Shown: piece by piece, positions 7,946 to 16,206 of the stretch
Numbering within the stretch: position 1 is the first letter of the stretch
How the letters are laid out: every line of letters starts with the position of its first letter
Origin: Collinsella aerofaciens
GTDB taxonomy: Bacteria > Actinomycetota > Coriobacteriia > Coriobacteriales > Coriobacteriaceae
Reading direction: 5' to 3'
DNA: 53,603 nucleotides
NCBI RefSeq assembly: GCF_015670745.1
Contig: NZ_JADPCH010000017.1
Coordinates: forward strand, 1-53,603
Translations under genes and position numbers: made by a program
Notes under the pieces: model-generated
Database searches by the model: none
Told to the model about the DNA's origin: nothing
What the model saw: the letters and a program-made list of their open reading frames with translations, nothing else

Positions 7946-8171
7946 AGGCGTTCTGTACGGGGTGCGCCGTGCAATCGGCTGGCCGGGGACGAAGGTGGTC
8001 ATGAAGGCGCGCCGCTCGCTTGCGGACACGAAGCGCTTCTTTTGCGAGGAGGGTGCCTTCGACGGTGCCGAGCTTGTAGAGGACTGTGGGCTTCCGGGCG
8101 AGCGCGTGTACCGCTCGCTCGACGATGTGCCCGATCGGGGCAGCTACTTCTCGACGATGGTGGTGCGCTAG
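7938..8171 (+). pseudogene. cbiL: internally deleted cbiL (precorrin-2 C20-methyltransferase) remnant
   Basis: A 77-codon open frame. The first nine residues, MSKGVLYGV, match the usual CbiL N-terminus (just before the conserved G-x-G-P-G-D loop). From about residue 18 onwards (KVVMKARRSL, LVEDCGLPGERVYRSLDDVP, SYFSTMVVR) it matches the CbiL C-terminus. The roughly 150-160 residues between, including the SAM-binding loops and the catalytic cleft, are absent, so it cannot be an active methyltransferase of the usual 230-240 residues. The frame is kept open and its start overlaps cbiD, so translation may continue for coupling to cbiG. An assembly error is the main alternative. Confidence 0.75.
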
Positions 8172-9305
8172 ATGAGGGTTTCCTGCATAGCGTTCACTGA
8201 GAGGGGGTATGCGTTGGCGGTGCGCACCGCACACGCGCTTTCCGATTGCGCGCAGACAGGTGAAGACGACCCTGGCTGGGACGTTTCCGTTTCGCGCGGG
8301 TTCGGCGAGGGGAAGGCCGACCTGCGCGCATGGACGGCGCTCGCGTGGGAAGCGTCGGACGCGCTTCTGTTCGTGGGCGCGGCGGGCATCGCCGTGCGGG
8401 CGATCGCGCCGCATGTCGCCTCGAAGGCAAACGATCCCGCGGTTGTGGCGATCGACGAGGCGGGGCGCTTTGCCGTCCCGCTTTTGTCGGGGCATTTGGG
8501 CGGTGCGAACGAGCTTGCGCAAACTGTGGCACGCGCGGCAGGGGCCATCCCCGTCATCACCACGGCGACCGACGTCCGCGGCGTGTGGGCGGTGGATACG
8601 TGGGCGCGCTGTGCGGGGCTCGCCGTTTCGAATCCCGAGGCCATCAAGCGAGTGTCGGCGCGGCTGCTTTCGGGCGGGCGCGTGGCGCTCTATTCCGACA
8701 TGCCGATTTCGGGACAGCCGCCTGAGGGGGTTGACATTGCGTCCGACCGCGCTCGGGCCGATATCGTCGTGTCGCCGTTCGCTGGCGCGAATGCAGATGC
8801 GTCCGTTTGTGCGGCGGAGACAACGGGCGAGGTCGTGCCCGCCGGTGAGACGGGGAAGCCGGCGGGCGTGCGGGCGCAGGCGCCTGCGCCCGAGCCGCTT
8901 CGCCTTGTCGTGCCCTGCATCGTTGCGGGCATAGGATGCCGTCGCGGTGCGTGCGCCGAAGCGATCGAGGAGGCGTTTCTTCTCGCGTGCGGGCAGGTGG
9001 GTATCTCGCCTTCGGCCGTGCGCGAGGCGGCGACGATCGACGTGAAGGCGCACGAGGAGGGTCTGCTCGCCTTCTGCTGCGCGCGCAATATCCCGCTTGC
9101 GACGTATTCCGCAGAGGAGTTGTCGCAGGTCGAAGGCAGCGTTTCGCCATCTGATTTCGTGCGCGCGACGGTGGGGGTCGACAACGTGTGCGAGCGGGCA
9201 GCGCTCGCGGAGGGGGGCAAACTTATCTTCCCGAAGCTCGCTCACGGCGGCGTGACCGTCGCGTTTTCCAAGGTAACTATTAAACTTTCGTTTAAGGAGC
9301 GGTGA
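8172..9305 (+). CDS. cbiG: cobalt-precorrin-5A hydrolase
   Basis: CbiG opens the delta-lactone of cobalt-precorrin-5A and releases the two-carbon fragment as acetaldehyde. The ATG follows directly after the stop of the cbiL remnant. The N-terminal domain has ISCIAFTERG-like start residues, LLFVGAAGIAVRAIAPHV, SKANDPAVVAIDEAG and LLSGHLGGANELA, all hallmark CbiG segments. The C-terminal domain (about 250-365) has IVAGIGCRRGACAEAI and the cysteine/histidine-containing end typical of the family. A linker of about 35 residues rich in Ala/Pro/Glu joins them. The length of 377 is normal. Confidence 0.93.
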   Translation: MRVSCIAFTERGYALAVRTAHALSDCAQTGEDDPGWDVSVSRGFGEGKADLRAWTALAWEASDALLFVGAAGIAVRAIAPHVASKANDPAVVAIDEAGRFAVPLLSGHLGGANELAQTVARAAGAIPVITTATDVRGVWAVDTWARCAGLAVSNPEAIKRVSARLLSGGRVALYSDMPISGQPPEGVDIASDRARADIVVSPFAGANADASVCAAETTGEVVPAGETGKPAGVRAQAPAPEPLRLVVPCIVAGIGCRRGACAEAIEEAFLLACGQVGISPSAVREAATIDVKAHEEGLLAFCCARNIPLATYSAEELSQVEGSVSPSDFVRATVGVDNVCERAALAEGGKLIFPKLAHGGVTVAFSKVTIKLSFKER

Positions 9306-10048
9306 TGGGAAAGCTCTTCGTGGTGGGAATCGGCCCGGGCGGCCCCGACGGCATGACGATTGCGGCTCGGCGTGCGCTCGAGGCGTCCGACGTCGTTGTG
9401 GGTTACACGAAATACGTGGAGCTCGCGCTCGCCGCCGTGCCTGACGCGGCGCATCTCGCGACGCCGATGATGCACGAGGTCGAACGGTGCCGCCTTGCGC
9501 TTTCGCGCGCGCAGAGTGGAGAAGCCGTGGCGCTCGTGTGCAGCGGCGACGCGGGCGTGTACGGCATGGCGAGCCCCGTGCTGGAGCTTGCGGAGGACTA
9601 CCCCGATGTAGACGTGGAAGTTATCGCCGGGGCCACCGCGGCTCAGAGCGGGTCGGCGGTGCTCGGCGCCCCGCTTGCCCACGACTTCGCGGTCGTGTCG
9701 CTCTCCGACCTGCTCACGCCGTGGGAGGTCATCGAGCGCAGGCTCGCCGCCGTGGCGAGCGCCGACTTCTGCATCTGTTTGTACAACCCGCGCAGCAGAA
9801 AGCGCGCCGACAGGCTCTCACGCGCGGCGAAGATTATGCTCGAATGGAAGGCCCCCGACACGCTCTGCGGCTGGGTGCGCAACATCGGGCGCGAGGGGCA
9901 GCAGTCGGGCATGTGCAGGCTCTCCGAGCTGGGGGAGATCGACGCCGACATGTTCACCACCGTGTTCGTCGGCAACGCGGACACGAAGCTCGTAGGCGGC
10001 CGTATGGTCACGCCGCGCGGGTATCGGGAGATTCCATGCGAAAGGTAA
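9305..10048 (+). CDS. cbiH: cobalt-precorrin-3B C17-methyltransferase
   Basis: CbiH/CobJ methylates C17 and drives ring contraction. The ATG at 9305 overlaps the cbiG stop by one base and is served by AAGGAGCGG; a GTG at 9302 is a weaker choice. Family motifs are FVVGIGPGGPDGMTIAA, VVVGYTKYVELA, VCSGDAGVYGMASPVLE and the late ICLYNPRSRKR and TLCGWVRNIGREGQQ. The length of 247 is normal for the stand-alone form without a ferredoxin tail. Its end overlaps cbiET by 13 bases. Confidence 0.95.
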   Translation: MGKLFVVGIGPGGPDGMTIAARRALEASDVVVGYTKYVELALAAVPDAAHLATPMMHEVERCRLALSRAQSGEAVALVCSGDAGVYGMASPVLELAEDYPDVDVEVIAGATAAQSGSAVLGAPLAHDFAVVSLSDLLTPWEVIERRLAAVASADFCICLYNPRSRKRADRLSRAAKIMLEWKAPDTLCGWVRNIGREGQQSGMCRLSELGEIDADMFTTVFVGNADTKLVGGRMVTPRGYREIPCER

Positions 10049-11385
10049 CGATCATCGGGGCGGGGCCCGGAAACCCCGACTTGCTCTCGCGCGCGGCGCT
10101 CGACGCGATCGACATCGCCGACGTGGTCATCGGCGCTCATCGCGCGCTTGCCGGCATCGACGTGCCGCCCGACGTGGTGAGATGCGAGCTCGTGAAGACG
10201 GCGGACATCGTCGCCGCGCTCACCGATGCGGCGTCGTGGCAGCGCGCCGTGGTCGTGATGACGGGCGATGTGGGGCTGTTCAGCGGCGCGCGCCGCCTGG
10301 TGGAGGCGCTCTCCGGCGACGCGCAGGTGGACGTGCGCGTCATTCCCGGCATAAGCTCAGCGTCGTATCTCGCCGCGCGCCTCGCGCGTCCATGGCAGGA
10401 TTGGCGCTTCGCGAGCGCTCACGGCGTGGCGTGCGACATCGTGGCCGAGGCCGAGCGCGTAGGTGAGCTCTTCCTCGTCACGTCGGGCGGGGAAGATCCC
10501 TCGCGGCTTTCGGGCGAGCTTGTGCAGGCGGGCTTCGGGGACGCGTGCGTGACGGTGGCCGAGCGCCTGTCGTACCCCGACGAGCGCATCACCTGCGCGA
10601 CCGCAAGTGAAATCACAGGTCAGACGTTCGACGACTTGAACGTGATGCTTATCGATTTCGCAGGCGGCGCCGGGTCGCCTGCGGGCTCTAGCGCAGCCTC
10701 CGAGGTGCCGGCCGGCGCGTCTGCGCCCGCGGCGGCTTCTTCCGCGGCGGACTCTGCGGGCGCATCCCGCGCCGCGAGTTCCCGCTGGCCGTACGCTTCC
10801 TCGGGCATTCCCGACGAGCTCTTCATCCGCGGCGACGTTCCCATGACCAAGCAGGAGGTGCGCGCCGTCGCGCTCGCGAAGCTGCGCCTTACCGCGACCG
10901 ACACCGTGTGGGACGTCGGCGCCGGCACGGGGAGCGTGTCGATCGAGGCGGCGCTCGTCGCGCGAGCGGGGTCGGTATGGGCGGTCGAGCGCAACGCGAC
11001 CGGCGTGCGGCTCATCCGAGAGAACGCGGATGCATTCGGGTGCGGCAACGTGCATGCGGTCCCCGGTGTCGCCCCCGAAGCGCTCGCGATACTGCCCGTC
11101 CCCGACGCCGTGTTCGTCGGCGGGAGCGCGGGCGAGCTTCCCTCCATCGTGGAGGCGGCGCTCGAGAAGAACTCGCAGGTTCGCCTGTGCGTGCCATGCG
11201 TCACCGTTGAGACGCTCACCGAGGCGTGCGCGCTCCTCTCGAGTTCGCGCTTTAAGGGGTTCGAGGCTTGCCAGGTGTCGGCCGCCCGCGCCGAGGCTGT
11301 AGGCTCGCACCATCTTATGAAGGCGCAAAACCCCGTGTTCCTCGTCAGCGCGCGTGGTGCAGGTGGGGAAGGCGGCGCCCGGTGA
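10036..11385 (+). CDS. cbiET: fused cobalt-precorrin-7 C5- and -6B C15-methyltransferase (CbiE-CbiT)
   Basis: A two-domain enzyme equal to CobL of the aerobic pathway. ATG 10036 begins the CbiE domain (about 1-205): VTIIGAGPGNPDLLSRAA, VVMTGDVGLFSGARRL and VIPGISSASYLAARL. An Ala/Ser/Gly-rich linker (about 210-255) with no regular structure follows. The CbiT domain (about 260-449) has FIRGDVPMTKQEVRAVALAK and the SAM loop VWDVGAGTGSVSIEAAL, then PDAVFVGGSAGELP. CbiT also decarboxylates the C12 acetate. The two functions are separate genes in many anaerobes, so the fusion and the long linker are notable. It overlaps cbiH by 13 bases and cbiA by four. Confidence 0.95.
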   Translation: MRKVTIIGAGPGNPDLLSRAALDAIDIADVVIGAHRALAGIDVPPDVVRCELVKTADIVAALTDAASWQRAVVVMTGDVGLFSGARRLVEALSGDAQVDVRVIPGISSASYLAARLARPWQDWRFASAHGVACDIVAEAERVGELFLVTSGGEDPSRLSGELVQAGFGDACVTVAERLSYPDERITCATASEITGQTFDDLNVMLIDFAGGAGSPAGSSAASEVPAGASAPAAASSAADSAGASRAASSRWPYASSGIPDELFIRGDVPMTKQEVRAVALAKLRLTATDTVWDVGAGTGSVSIEAALVARAGSVWAVERNATGVRLIRENADAFGCGNVHAVPGVAPEALAILPVPDAVFVGGSAGELPSIVEAALEKNSQVRLCVPCVTVETLTEACALLSSSRFKGFEACQVSAARAEAVGSHHLMKAQNPVFLVSARGAGGEGGAR

Positions 11386-12764
11386 GCACGACCATCCCGC
11401 GCTTCATGGTCGCTGCGCCCTCGAGCGGGAGCGGCAAGACGGTCGTTACGTGCGCGCTCCTGCGCGCGCTCGCGCGCCGCGGCCTTGCATGCGCGGCCTT
11501 CAAATGCGGCCCCGACTACATTGATCCGCTCTTTCATCGTCGCGTCGTGGGCGCGCGCTCGGGCAACTTAGACGGCTTCTTCACCGACGCCCCGACGCTG
11601 CGCGCCCTGCTCGCACGCGGCGCCGCGGGCGCGGATGTCGCGGTGCTCGAGGGGGTCATGGGCTTCTACGACGGCATGGCGCCCGGCGTGGCCGACGCGA
11701 GCAGCTACCAGGTTGCGCGCGACACGGAAACGCCGGTCGTTTTAGTGGTGAACGGGCGCGGGGCGTCTTTATCGCTCGCCGCCGTAATTCGCGGCATCGC
11801 CGAGTTCCTGCCTTGTGCGAACGTGCGCGGCGTCGTGCTGAACAAGACGAGCGCCGCTGCCTGCGCCTACGCGGCGCCTGCGATCGAGAAGCACACGGGC
11901 GTCGCGGTTTTGGGTAATATTCCCGCCGACGAGGCGTTCTCGCTCGAAAGCCGGCATCTGGGGCTTGTGACCGCCGACGAGGTCGAGCAGCTCTCCGCGC
12001 GCATCGACAAGATGGCCGAGCTGGTGGAAAAGAGCGTCGACGTCGACCGCTTGCTCGAAATAGTGGCGACGGCACCCGATATCTGCGAGGAACCTTACCG
12101 GTTGGAGCCGATCGCGGGAGCGCGGCCCATCGTCGCCGTTGCTCGTGACGAGGCGTTCTCGTTCTACTACGAGGAGAACCTGCGCGCGCTCGAGGACCTG
12201 GGTTGCGAGCTGGCCTTTTTCAGCCCCCTGTGTGATAGCGAGTTGCCGCGGGGGACAAGCGCCCTCTATCTGGGAGGCGGCTACCCGGAGCTCCATGTGC
12301 GGCAGCTCTCCGAGAACGCGCCGATGCGCGAGGCGGTGCGGCGTGCGGTGGAATCCGGCATGCCGACGGTTGCCGAATGCGGTGGGTTTCTGTACCTGCA
12401 GCGCGAAATCTCCGATAGCGAGGGGCGGCGCTGGCCTGTTGTGGGCGCCCTTGAGGGCGCAAGCGAGAACGGGGGAAGGCTGTCCCATTTCGGGTACGTG
12501 GATCTCACTTCCCAACGCGACGGGCTCTACGGGCCGCGCGGCACACGCATCCGCGCGCACGAGTTCCACTACTGGCAGTCCACCTGCCCGGGCGGCGACT
12601 TTTGGGCGCAGAAGCCCCGGCGCGACAAGGGCTGGCCGTGCATGACGACTACCCCGTCCCTGGTTGCGGGCTTCCCGCATGTGTACTATCCTGCGAACCC
12701 CGACGTTGCGCGCGCGTTCGCGTCTGCCGCAGCGTCGTTCGCAGAGAGGAGACGGCATGGCTGA
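11382..12764 (+). CDS. cbiA: cobyrinate a,c-diamide synthase
   Basis: CbiA uses ATP and glutamine to amidate the a and c side chains of cobyrinate. GTG 11382 is chosen because it overlaps the cbiET stop (GTGA) and gives the normal 460 residues; ATG 11406 is possible but would trim the N-terminus. The N-terminal domain has the P-loop APSSGSGKT and AAFKCGPDYIDPLFH. The C-terminal glutamine amidotransferase domain has LYLGGGYPELH, the nucleophile region VAECGGFLYLQ and a late HEFHYW. It overlaps cobT by eight bases. Confidence 0.95.
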   Translation: MSTTIPRFMVAAPSSGSGKTVVTCALLRALARRGLACAAFKCGPDYIDPLFHRRVVGARSGNLDGFFTDAPTLRALLARGAAGADVAVLEGVMGFYDGMAPGVADASSYQVARDTETPVVLVVNGRGASLSLAAVIRGIAEFLPCANVRGVVLNKTSAAACAYAAPAIEKHTGVAVLGNIPADEAFSLESRHLGLVTADEVEQLSARIDKMAELVEKSVDVDRLLEIVATAPDICEEPYRLEPIAGARPIVAVARDEAFSFYYEENLRALEDLGCELAFFSPLCDSELPRGTSALYLGGGYPELHVRQLSENAPMREAVRRAVESGMPTVAECGGFLYLQREISDSEGRRWPVVGALEGASENGGRLSHFGYVDLTSQRDGLYGPRGTRIRAHEFHYWQSTCPGGDFWAQKPRRDKGWPCMTTTPSLVAGFPHVYYPANPDVARAFASAAASFAERRRHG

Positions 12765-13899
12765 AGCAACCGAAACCGCGCTTGCCTGCATCCGCGAGGA
12801 AGTCGAGCGCGCTTTCTCGTCGGCGCCGGGCGCCGTGCTCGAAGCCGCGCTCTCCCGGATCGCGCCCGCAGACGAGTGCGCCCGCGCCGCCGCGTACGCC
12901 GCGTGGGACTCCATCGCGCACCCCTTGGGGGGATTGGGCGACTTTGAAGACGCCGTCGCGCGTATCGCCGCAGCTCAGGGGAGCGCCGAGGTGGCCGAGT
13001 TTCCCCGTGCGCTCGCGGTATTCTTCTCCGACAACGGGGTCGTTGCCGAAGGCGTGTCGCAAAGCGGGCAAGACGTGACGCGAGCCGTCGCGCGCAACAT
13101 GTGCGAGGGAGCCACGAGCGCCTGCCGCATGGCGGCGTTCGCGGGTGTCGAGGTCGTGCCCGTCGACGTGGGTATGGCCCGGGGCATAGAAGACGCGCGC
13201 ATGGTGCGCGCGAACGTGCGGCGGGGGAGCGGCAATATCGCGCACGGCCCCGCTATGTCTCGCGATGGGGCCGTGCGCGCGATCGAGGCCGGAATCGCCG
13301 TCGCGTGCGGACTTGTCCGCGCCGGTGTGCGCCTTCTCGCCGCGGGCGAGATGGGCATCGGCAACACGACCACCTCGGCGGCGGTGGCCGCAGTGCTCAT
13401 CCGGGCGGACGCGCGAAGCCTCGTCGGGCGCGGCGCGGGGCTCTCGGACGCCTCACTCGCGCGCAAGCGCGACGTGGTCGAGCGCGCTATCGATGCGAAC
13501 TCGCCCGATCCCGCCGACCCGATCGACGTGCTCTCGAAGGTGGGCGGCTTCGACATCGCGGCGATGTGCGGCTTCTACCTGGGGGCCGCGGCCTCGAAGG
13601 CGCCGGCGCTCCTCGACGGGGTCATATCCTGCACGGCGGCCCTGTGCGCGGCGCGCCTGTGTCCCAACGCCTTGGGCTACCTCGTGGGCACCCACGCATC
13701 AAGCGAACCCGCAAGCCAGGAGCTCCTTCGCGAGCTCGGCATAAAGGCACCCCTCGACGCAGGCATGCACTTGGGCGAGGGCGCGGGCGCCATGGCGTAT
13801 CTGCCCCTTCTGGATTCGGCGCTGCGCGTGTACCGGGATGGGAAGACGTTCACGGCGACCGGCATGGCTGCTTACAAGCATTTCGAGGCCGGGAAATGA
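12757..13899 (+). CDS. cobT: nicotinate-nucleotide--dimethylbenzimidazole phosphoribosyltransferase
   Basis: CobT activates the lower-ligand base as its alpha-ribotide. ATG 12757 follows AGAGAGGAG. The 380-residue protein has the family landmarks FFSDNGVVAEGVSQSGQDVT, VDVGMARG, LLAAGEMGIGNTTTSAAVAA, LVGRGAGLSD and the catalytic-glutamate end LGEGAGAMAYLPLLDSAL. The base it uses cannot be told from sequence, and no bluB or bza genes lie in the window, so 5,6-dimethylbenzimidazole or another base would have to be taken up or made elsewhere. It overlaps its neighbours on both sides. Confidence 0.95.
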   Translation: MAEATETALACIREEVERAFSSAPGAVLEAALSRIAPADECARAAAYAAWDSIAHPLGGLGDFEDAVARIAAAQGSAEVAEFPRALAVFFSDNGVVAEGVSQSGQDVTRAVARNMCEGATSACRMAAFAGVEVVPVDVGMARGIEDARMVRANVRRGSGNIAHGPAMSRDGAVRAIEAGIAVACGLVRAGVRLLAAGEMGIGNTTTSAAVAAVLIRADARSLVGRGAGLSDASLARKRDVVERAIDANSPDPADPIDVLSKVGGFDIAAMCGFYLGAAASKAPALLDGVISCTAALCAARLCPNALGYLVGTHASSEPASQELLRELGIKAPLDAGMHLGEGAGAMAYLPLLDSALRVYRDGKTFTATGMAAYKHFEAGK

Positions 13900-14444
13900 C
13901 GGTGACGCTCGTTATCGGCGCCGCCGCGAGCGGCAAGAGTGCCTACGCCGAGTCCCTGTGCCTCGGGCACGACGGCCCCCGTGTGTACCTGGCAACGATG
14001 GAGCCCTTCGGGGAAGAGGGCGCCCGCCGCATCGCGCGCCATCGGGCGCTGCGCGAGGGCAAGGGGTTTTCCACCCTCGAGCGCACGCGTGACGTGGGCG
14101 CCGCAGTGCCCGGGCTTCCGCGCGGCTGCACGCTTCTTTTGGAGGACGTGGGCAACCTGGTTGCGAACGAGCTCTTCGCGGAAGGCGGCTTGTCCCCACG
14201 TGACCCCGACGCTGCGGCGCGCGAGGTGCTCGGAGACATCGAACGGCTCGCTCAGGCCGCTGCGTATACGGTGGTGGTCTCCGTCGACGTGTTCGCCGAT
14301 GGGATACGCTACGATGAGGGGACCGAGGCATGGAGGCGCGCGCTCGCGCGCGTGAACGCGGGCGTGGCGGCGCTGGCCGACCGCGCAGTCGAAGTGGTAT
14401 GCGGGATTCCCGTGTGGATGAAAGGCGAAGGACCTACAAGGTGA
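13896..14444 (+). CDS. cobU: adenosylcobinamide kinase / guanylyltransferase
   Basis: CobU phosphorylates adenosylcobinamide and then links it to GMP. The ATG at 13896 overlaps the cobT stop (ATGA). The 182-residue protein has the P-loop GAAASGKSAYAE, YLATMEPFGEEGARRIARHRALR (the histidine that carries GMP is in RIARHR), LLLEDVGNLVANELF and a final VVCGIPVWMKG. The length is typical. It overlaps cobS by four bases. A second, diverged CobU-like domain is found in the gene at 15205. Confidence 0.95.
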   Translation: MTVTLVIGAAASGKSAYAESLCLGHDGPRVYLATMEPFGEEGARRIARHRALREGKGFSTLERTRDVGAAVPGLPRGCTLLLEDVGNLVANELFAEGGLSPRDPDAAAREVLGDIERLAQAAAYTVVVSVDVFADGIRYDEGTEAWRRALARVNAGVAALADRAVEVVCGIPVWMKGEGPTR

Positions 14445-15208
14445 AGATAGCAGAGGCAATCGGCGCGGCGTTCGGAACGTTCTCGCGCATCCCCGTCCCG
14501 AAATCGGCCTGGACCGATTTCGGATCAACCCATGCGCTTGCCGCGTTTCCCCTGGTGGGCCTTGCGGAAGGCTTCCTCATGACGGCGTGGGGGTACGTGG
14601 CTAACCTGCTCGGCGTGCCCGCGGCCATCGTCGCGGCCGTGCTCGTGGCGCTGCCTGTGGCGGTGACGGGAGGCATTCACATAGACGGGCTCTGCGACAC
14701 CTCCGATGCGCTTGCAAGTTGTGCCCCGCGCGAGCGAAAGCTCGAGATCATGCACGACCCGCGGGCGGGCGCCTTCGGGGTCATCGGTGTTGTCGTGTAC
14801 TTTATTCTGCAGTTTTCCCTGTTCACCGCGCTGCCGCTTACGGCGGGGGCGTTCCTCGCGCTTCTGTGCTCGCTCGTGTTCTCCCGCTCGCTTTCGGGGC
14901 TTGCCGTTGAATGCTGGCCTGGCGCGCGGGCGGACGGCATGGCCGCGGGGCTCTCGCCTGCGAAGAAGCGCGCGTCGATCGTCGTGCCGCTTTGCGCTTT
15001 CGCTGCGGCGTCGGCTGCAGGGATGGTCGCGTGCGCTCAGGCCGTCGGCGCCCTTATGGCGGTGGCGGGGCTTTTGGCGCTCGCGTGGTACCGCCATGTT
15101 GCCCTGTCCCGCTTCGGCGGGGTGACGGGGGATTTGGCCGGATGGTTTCTGCAATGGGCCGAGCTCGCGATGCTTGCCGTGCTGGTGGCGGGGGGCATGC
15201 TCCTATGA
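14441..15208 (+). CDS. cobS: adenosylcobinamide-GDP ribazoletransferase
   Basis: CobS is the integral membrane enzyme that joins adenosylcobinamide-GDP to alpha-ribazole (phosphate). GTG 14441 overlaps the cobU stop. The 255 residues hold several hydrophobic segments and the family motifs FGTFSRIPVPK near the start, GGIHIDGLCDTSDAL, the acidic metal-binding area and IMHDPRAGAFGVIG. Its end overlaps the next gene (ATGA). Confidence 0.95.
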   Translation: MKIAEAIGAAFGTFSRIPVPKSAWTDFGSTHALAAFPLVGLAEGFLMTAWGYVANLLGVPAAIVAAVLVALPVAVTGGIHIDGLCDTSDALASCAPRERKLEIMHDPRAGAFGVIGVVVYFILQFSLFTALPLTAGAFLALLCSLVFSRSLSGLAVECWPGARADGMAAGLSPAKKRASIVVPLCAFAAASAAGMVACAQAVGALMAVAGLLALAWYRHVALSRFGGVTGDLAGWFLQWAELAMLAVLVAGGMLL

Positions 15209-16206
15209 TGCTCGTGGTAGGTGGCGCGCATTCGGGGAAGAGGACCTTCGTGCGCGAAAAGCTCGGGTTCGCGGCGGACGATTTCGTCGACGCGGCGCAG
15301 CTTGCGGAGGGCGGCGTGCCCGCGGCTTTTGCCGGCCGTGTCGCGTACCGTGCTGAGGAACTCGTACGCGCGCTCGACGCTGACCGGGCGCTCGAGCGGC
15401 TGATTGGCTTCGACGCAGTGATTCTGCCCTTGGTCGGCTCGGGGGTCGTCCCCATGCGTGCGGAAGACGCCCAATGGCGCGAGCGCGCGGGGCGCCTGGG
15501 ATGCGCGCTTGCTGCGCGCGCCGACGTCGTCGTGCGCATGACGTGCGGGATTCCCCAGGTCATCAAAGGAAACCTTGCCGATGCGCCTCGAGGGACGCAG
15601 GGCGCGGGCGCGCCTTTGGAAGTCGTCTTCGTGCGCCATGGTGCCACGGCGGGCACGGAAGACCATCGCTACAGCGGGGCGGGCACCGACGAGCCCCTGT
15701 CGAGCGCGGGCGAGCGCGCTTTGCGCGAGCTCGCGTGCGATCGTGACGTGTTCCGTGTTATCACGAGCGGCATGGCCCGCACCGACCAGACGGCACGCAT
15801 CCTCTTCCCGAATGCGGAGCTTATGGCATGCCCCGGTCTGCGCGAGATGGATTTCGGTGACTTCGAGGGGCGAAGTGCCGCCGAGCTTAAAGAGGATGCG
15901 CGCTACCGCGCCTGGGTAGACTCCTGGTGCGAGACGCGGTGCCCGCATGGCGAGGGCAAGAGCGATTTCACCCGCCGCGTCGTCGCGGCGTTTCGGGAGG
16001 CATGCGAATCGGAGCGCGCCCAGGGGAGTGGGCGCGCCGTCTTCGTCGTTCACGCGGGTACCGTGAAAGCGCTGCTTTCCGAGCTTGCTGTCCCGAAAAT
16101 GGAATACTTCGACGTGCATACCGAGCCGGGCGGCGCATGGGCCGCCATCTGGGATGGGCGCTGCCTTCGCGACGTTCGCCCTGCTTCGGGGGGCGATGCC
16201 CGGTGA
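15205..16206 (+). CDS. cobC: CobU-like domain fused to alpha-ribazole phosphatase
   Basis: A 333-residue fusion. Residues 1-125 resemble the diverged CobU-like kinases of anaerobes: P-loop VVGGAHSGKRTF, LPLVGSGVVPM and VVRMTCGIPQVIKGN; the GMP-binding RIARHR segment of true CobU is missing. Residues about 135-333 are a histidine phosphatase: FVRHGAT with the catalytic histidine, SGMARTDQTA, REMDFGDFEGRSAAEL and VVHAGTVKALL. The second half should act as CobC, removing the phosphate from alpha-ribazole-5'-phosphate or adenosylcobalamin-5'-phosphate. Whether the first half retains kinase activity is unknown, because a complete CobU lies two genes upstream. ATG 15205 or ATG 15208 may start it. 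It overlaps cobS and cbiB. Confidence 0.85.
   Translation: MMLVVGGAHSGKRTFVREKLGFAADDFVDAAQLAEGGVPAAFAGRVAYRAEELVRALDADRALERLIGFDAVILPLVGSGVVPMRAEDAQWRERAGRLGCALAARADVVVRMTCGIPQVIKGNLADAPRGTQGAGAPLEVVFVRHGATAGTEDHRYSGAGTDEPLSSAGERALRELACDRDVFRVITSGMARTDQTARILFPNAELMACPGLREMDFGDFEGRSAAELKEDARYRAWVDSWCETRCPHGEGKSDFTRRVVAAFREACESERAQGSGRAVFVVHAGTVKALLSELAVPKMEYFDVHTEPGGAWAAIWDGRCLRDVRPASGGDAR

Noticed and set aside
12664-12756. Upstream extension of cobT into the cbiA gene.
   Set aside because: The added residues do not match the family, and ATG 12757 has a good ribosome site.
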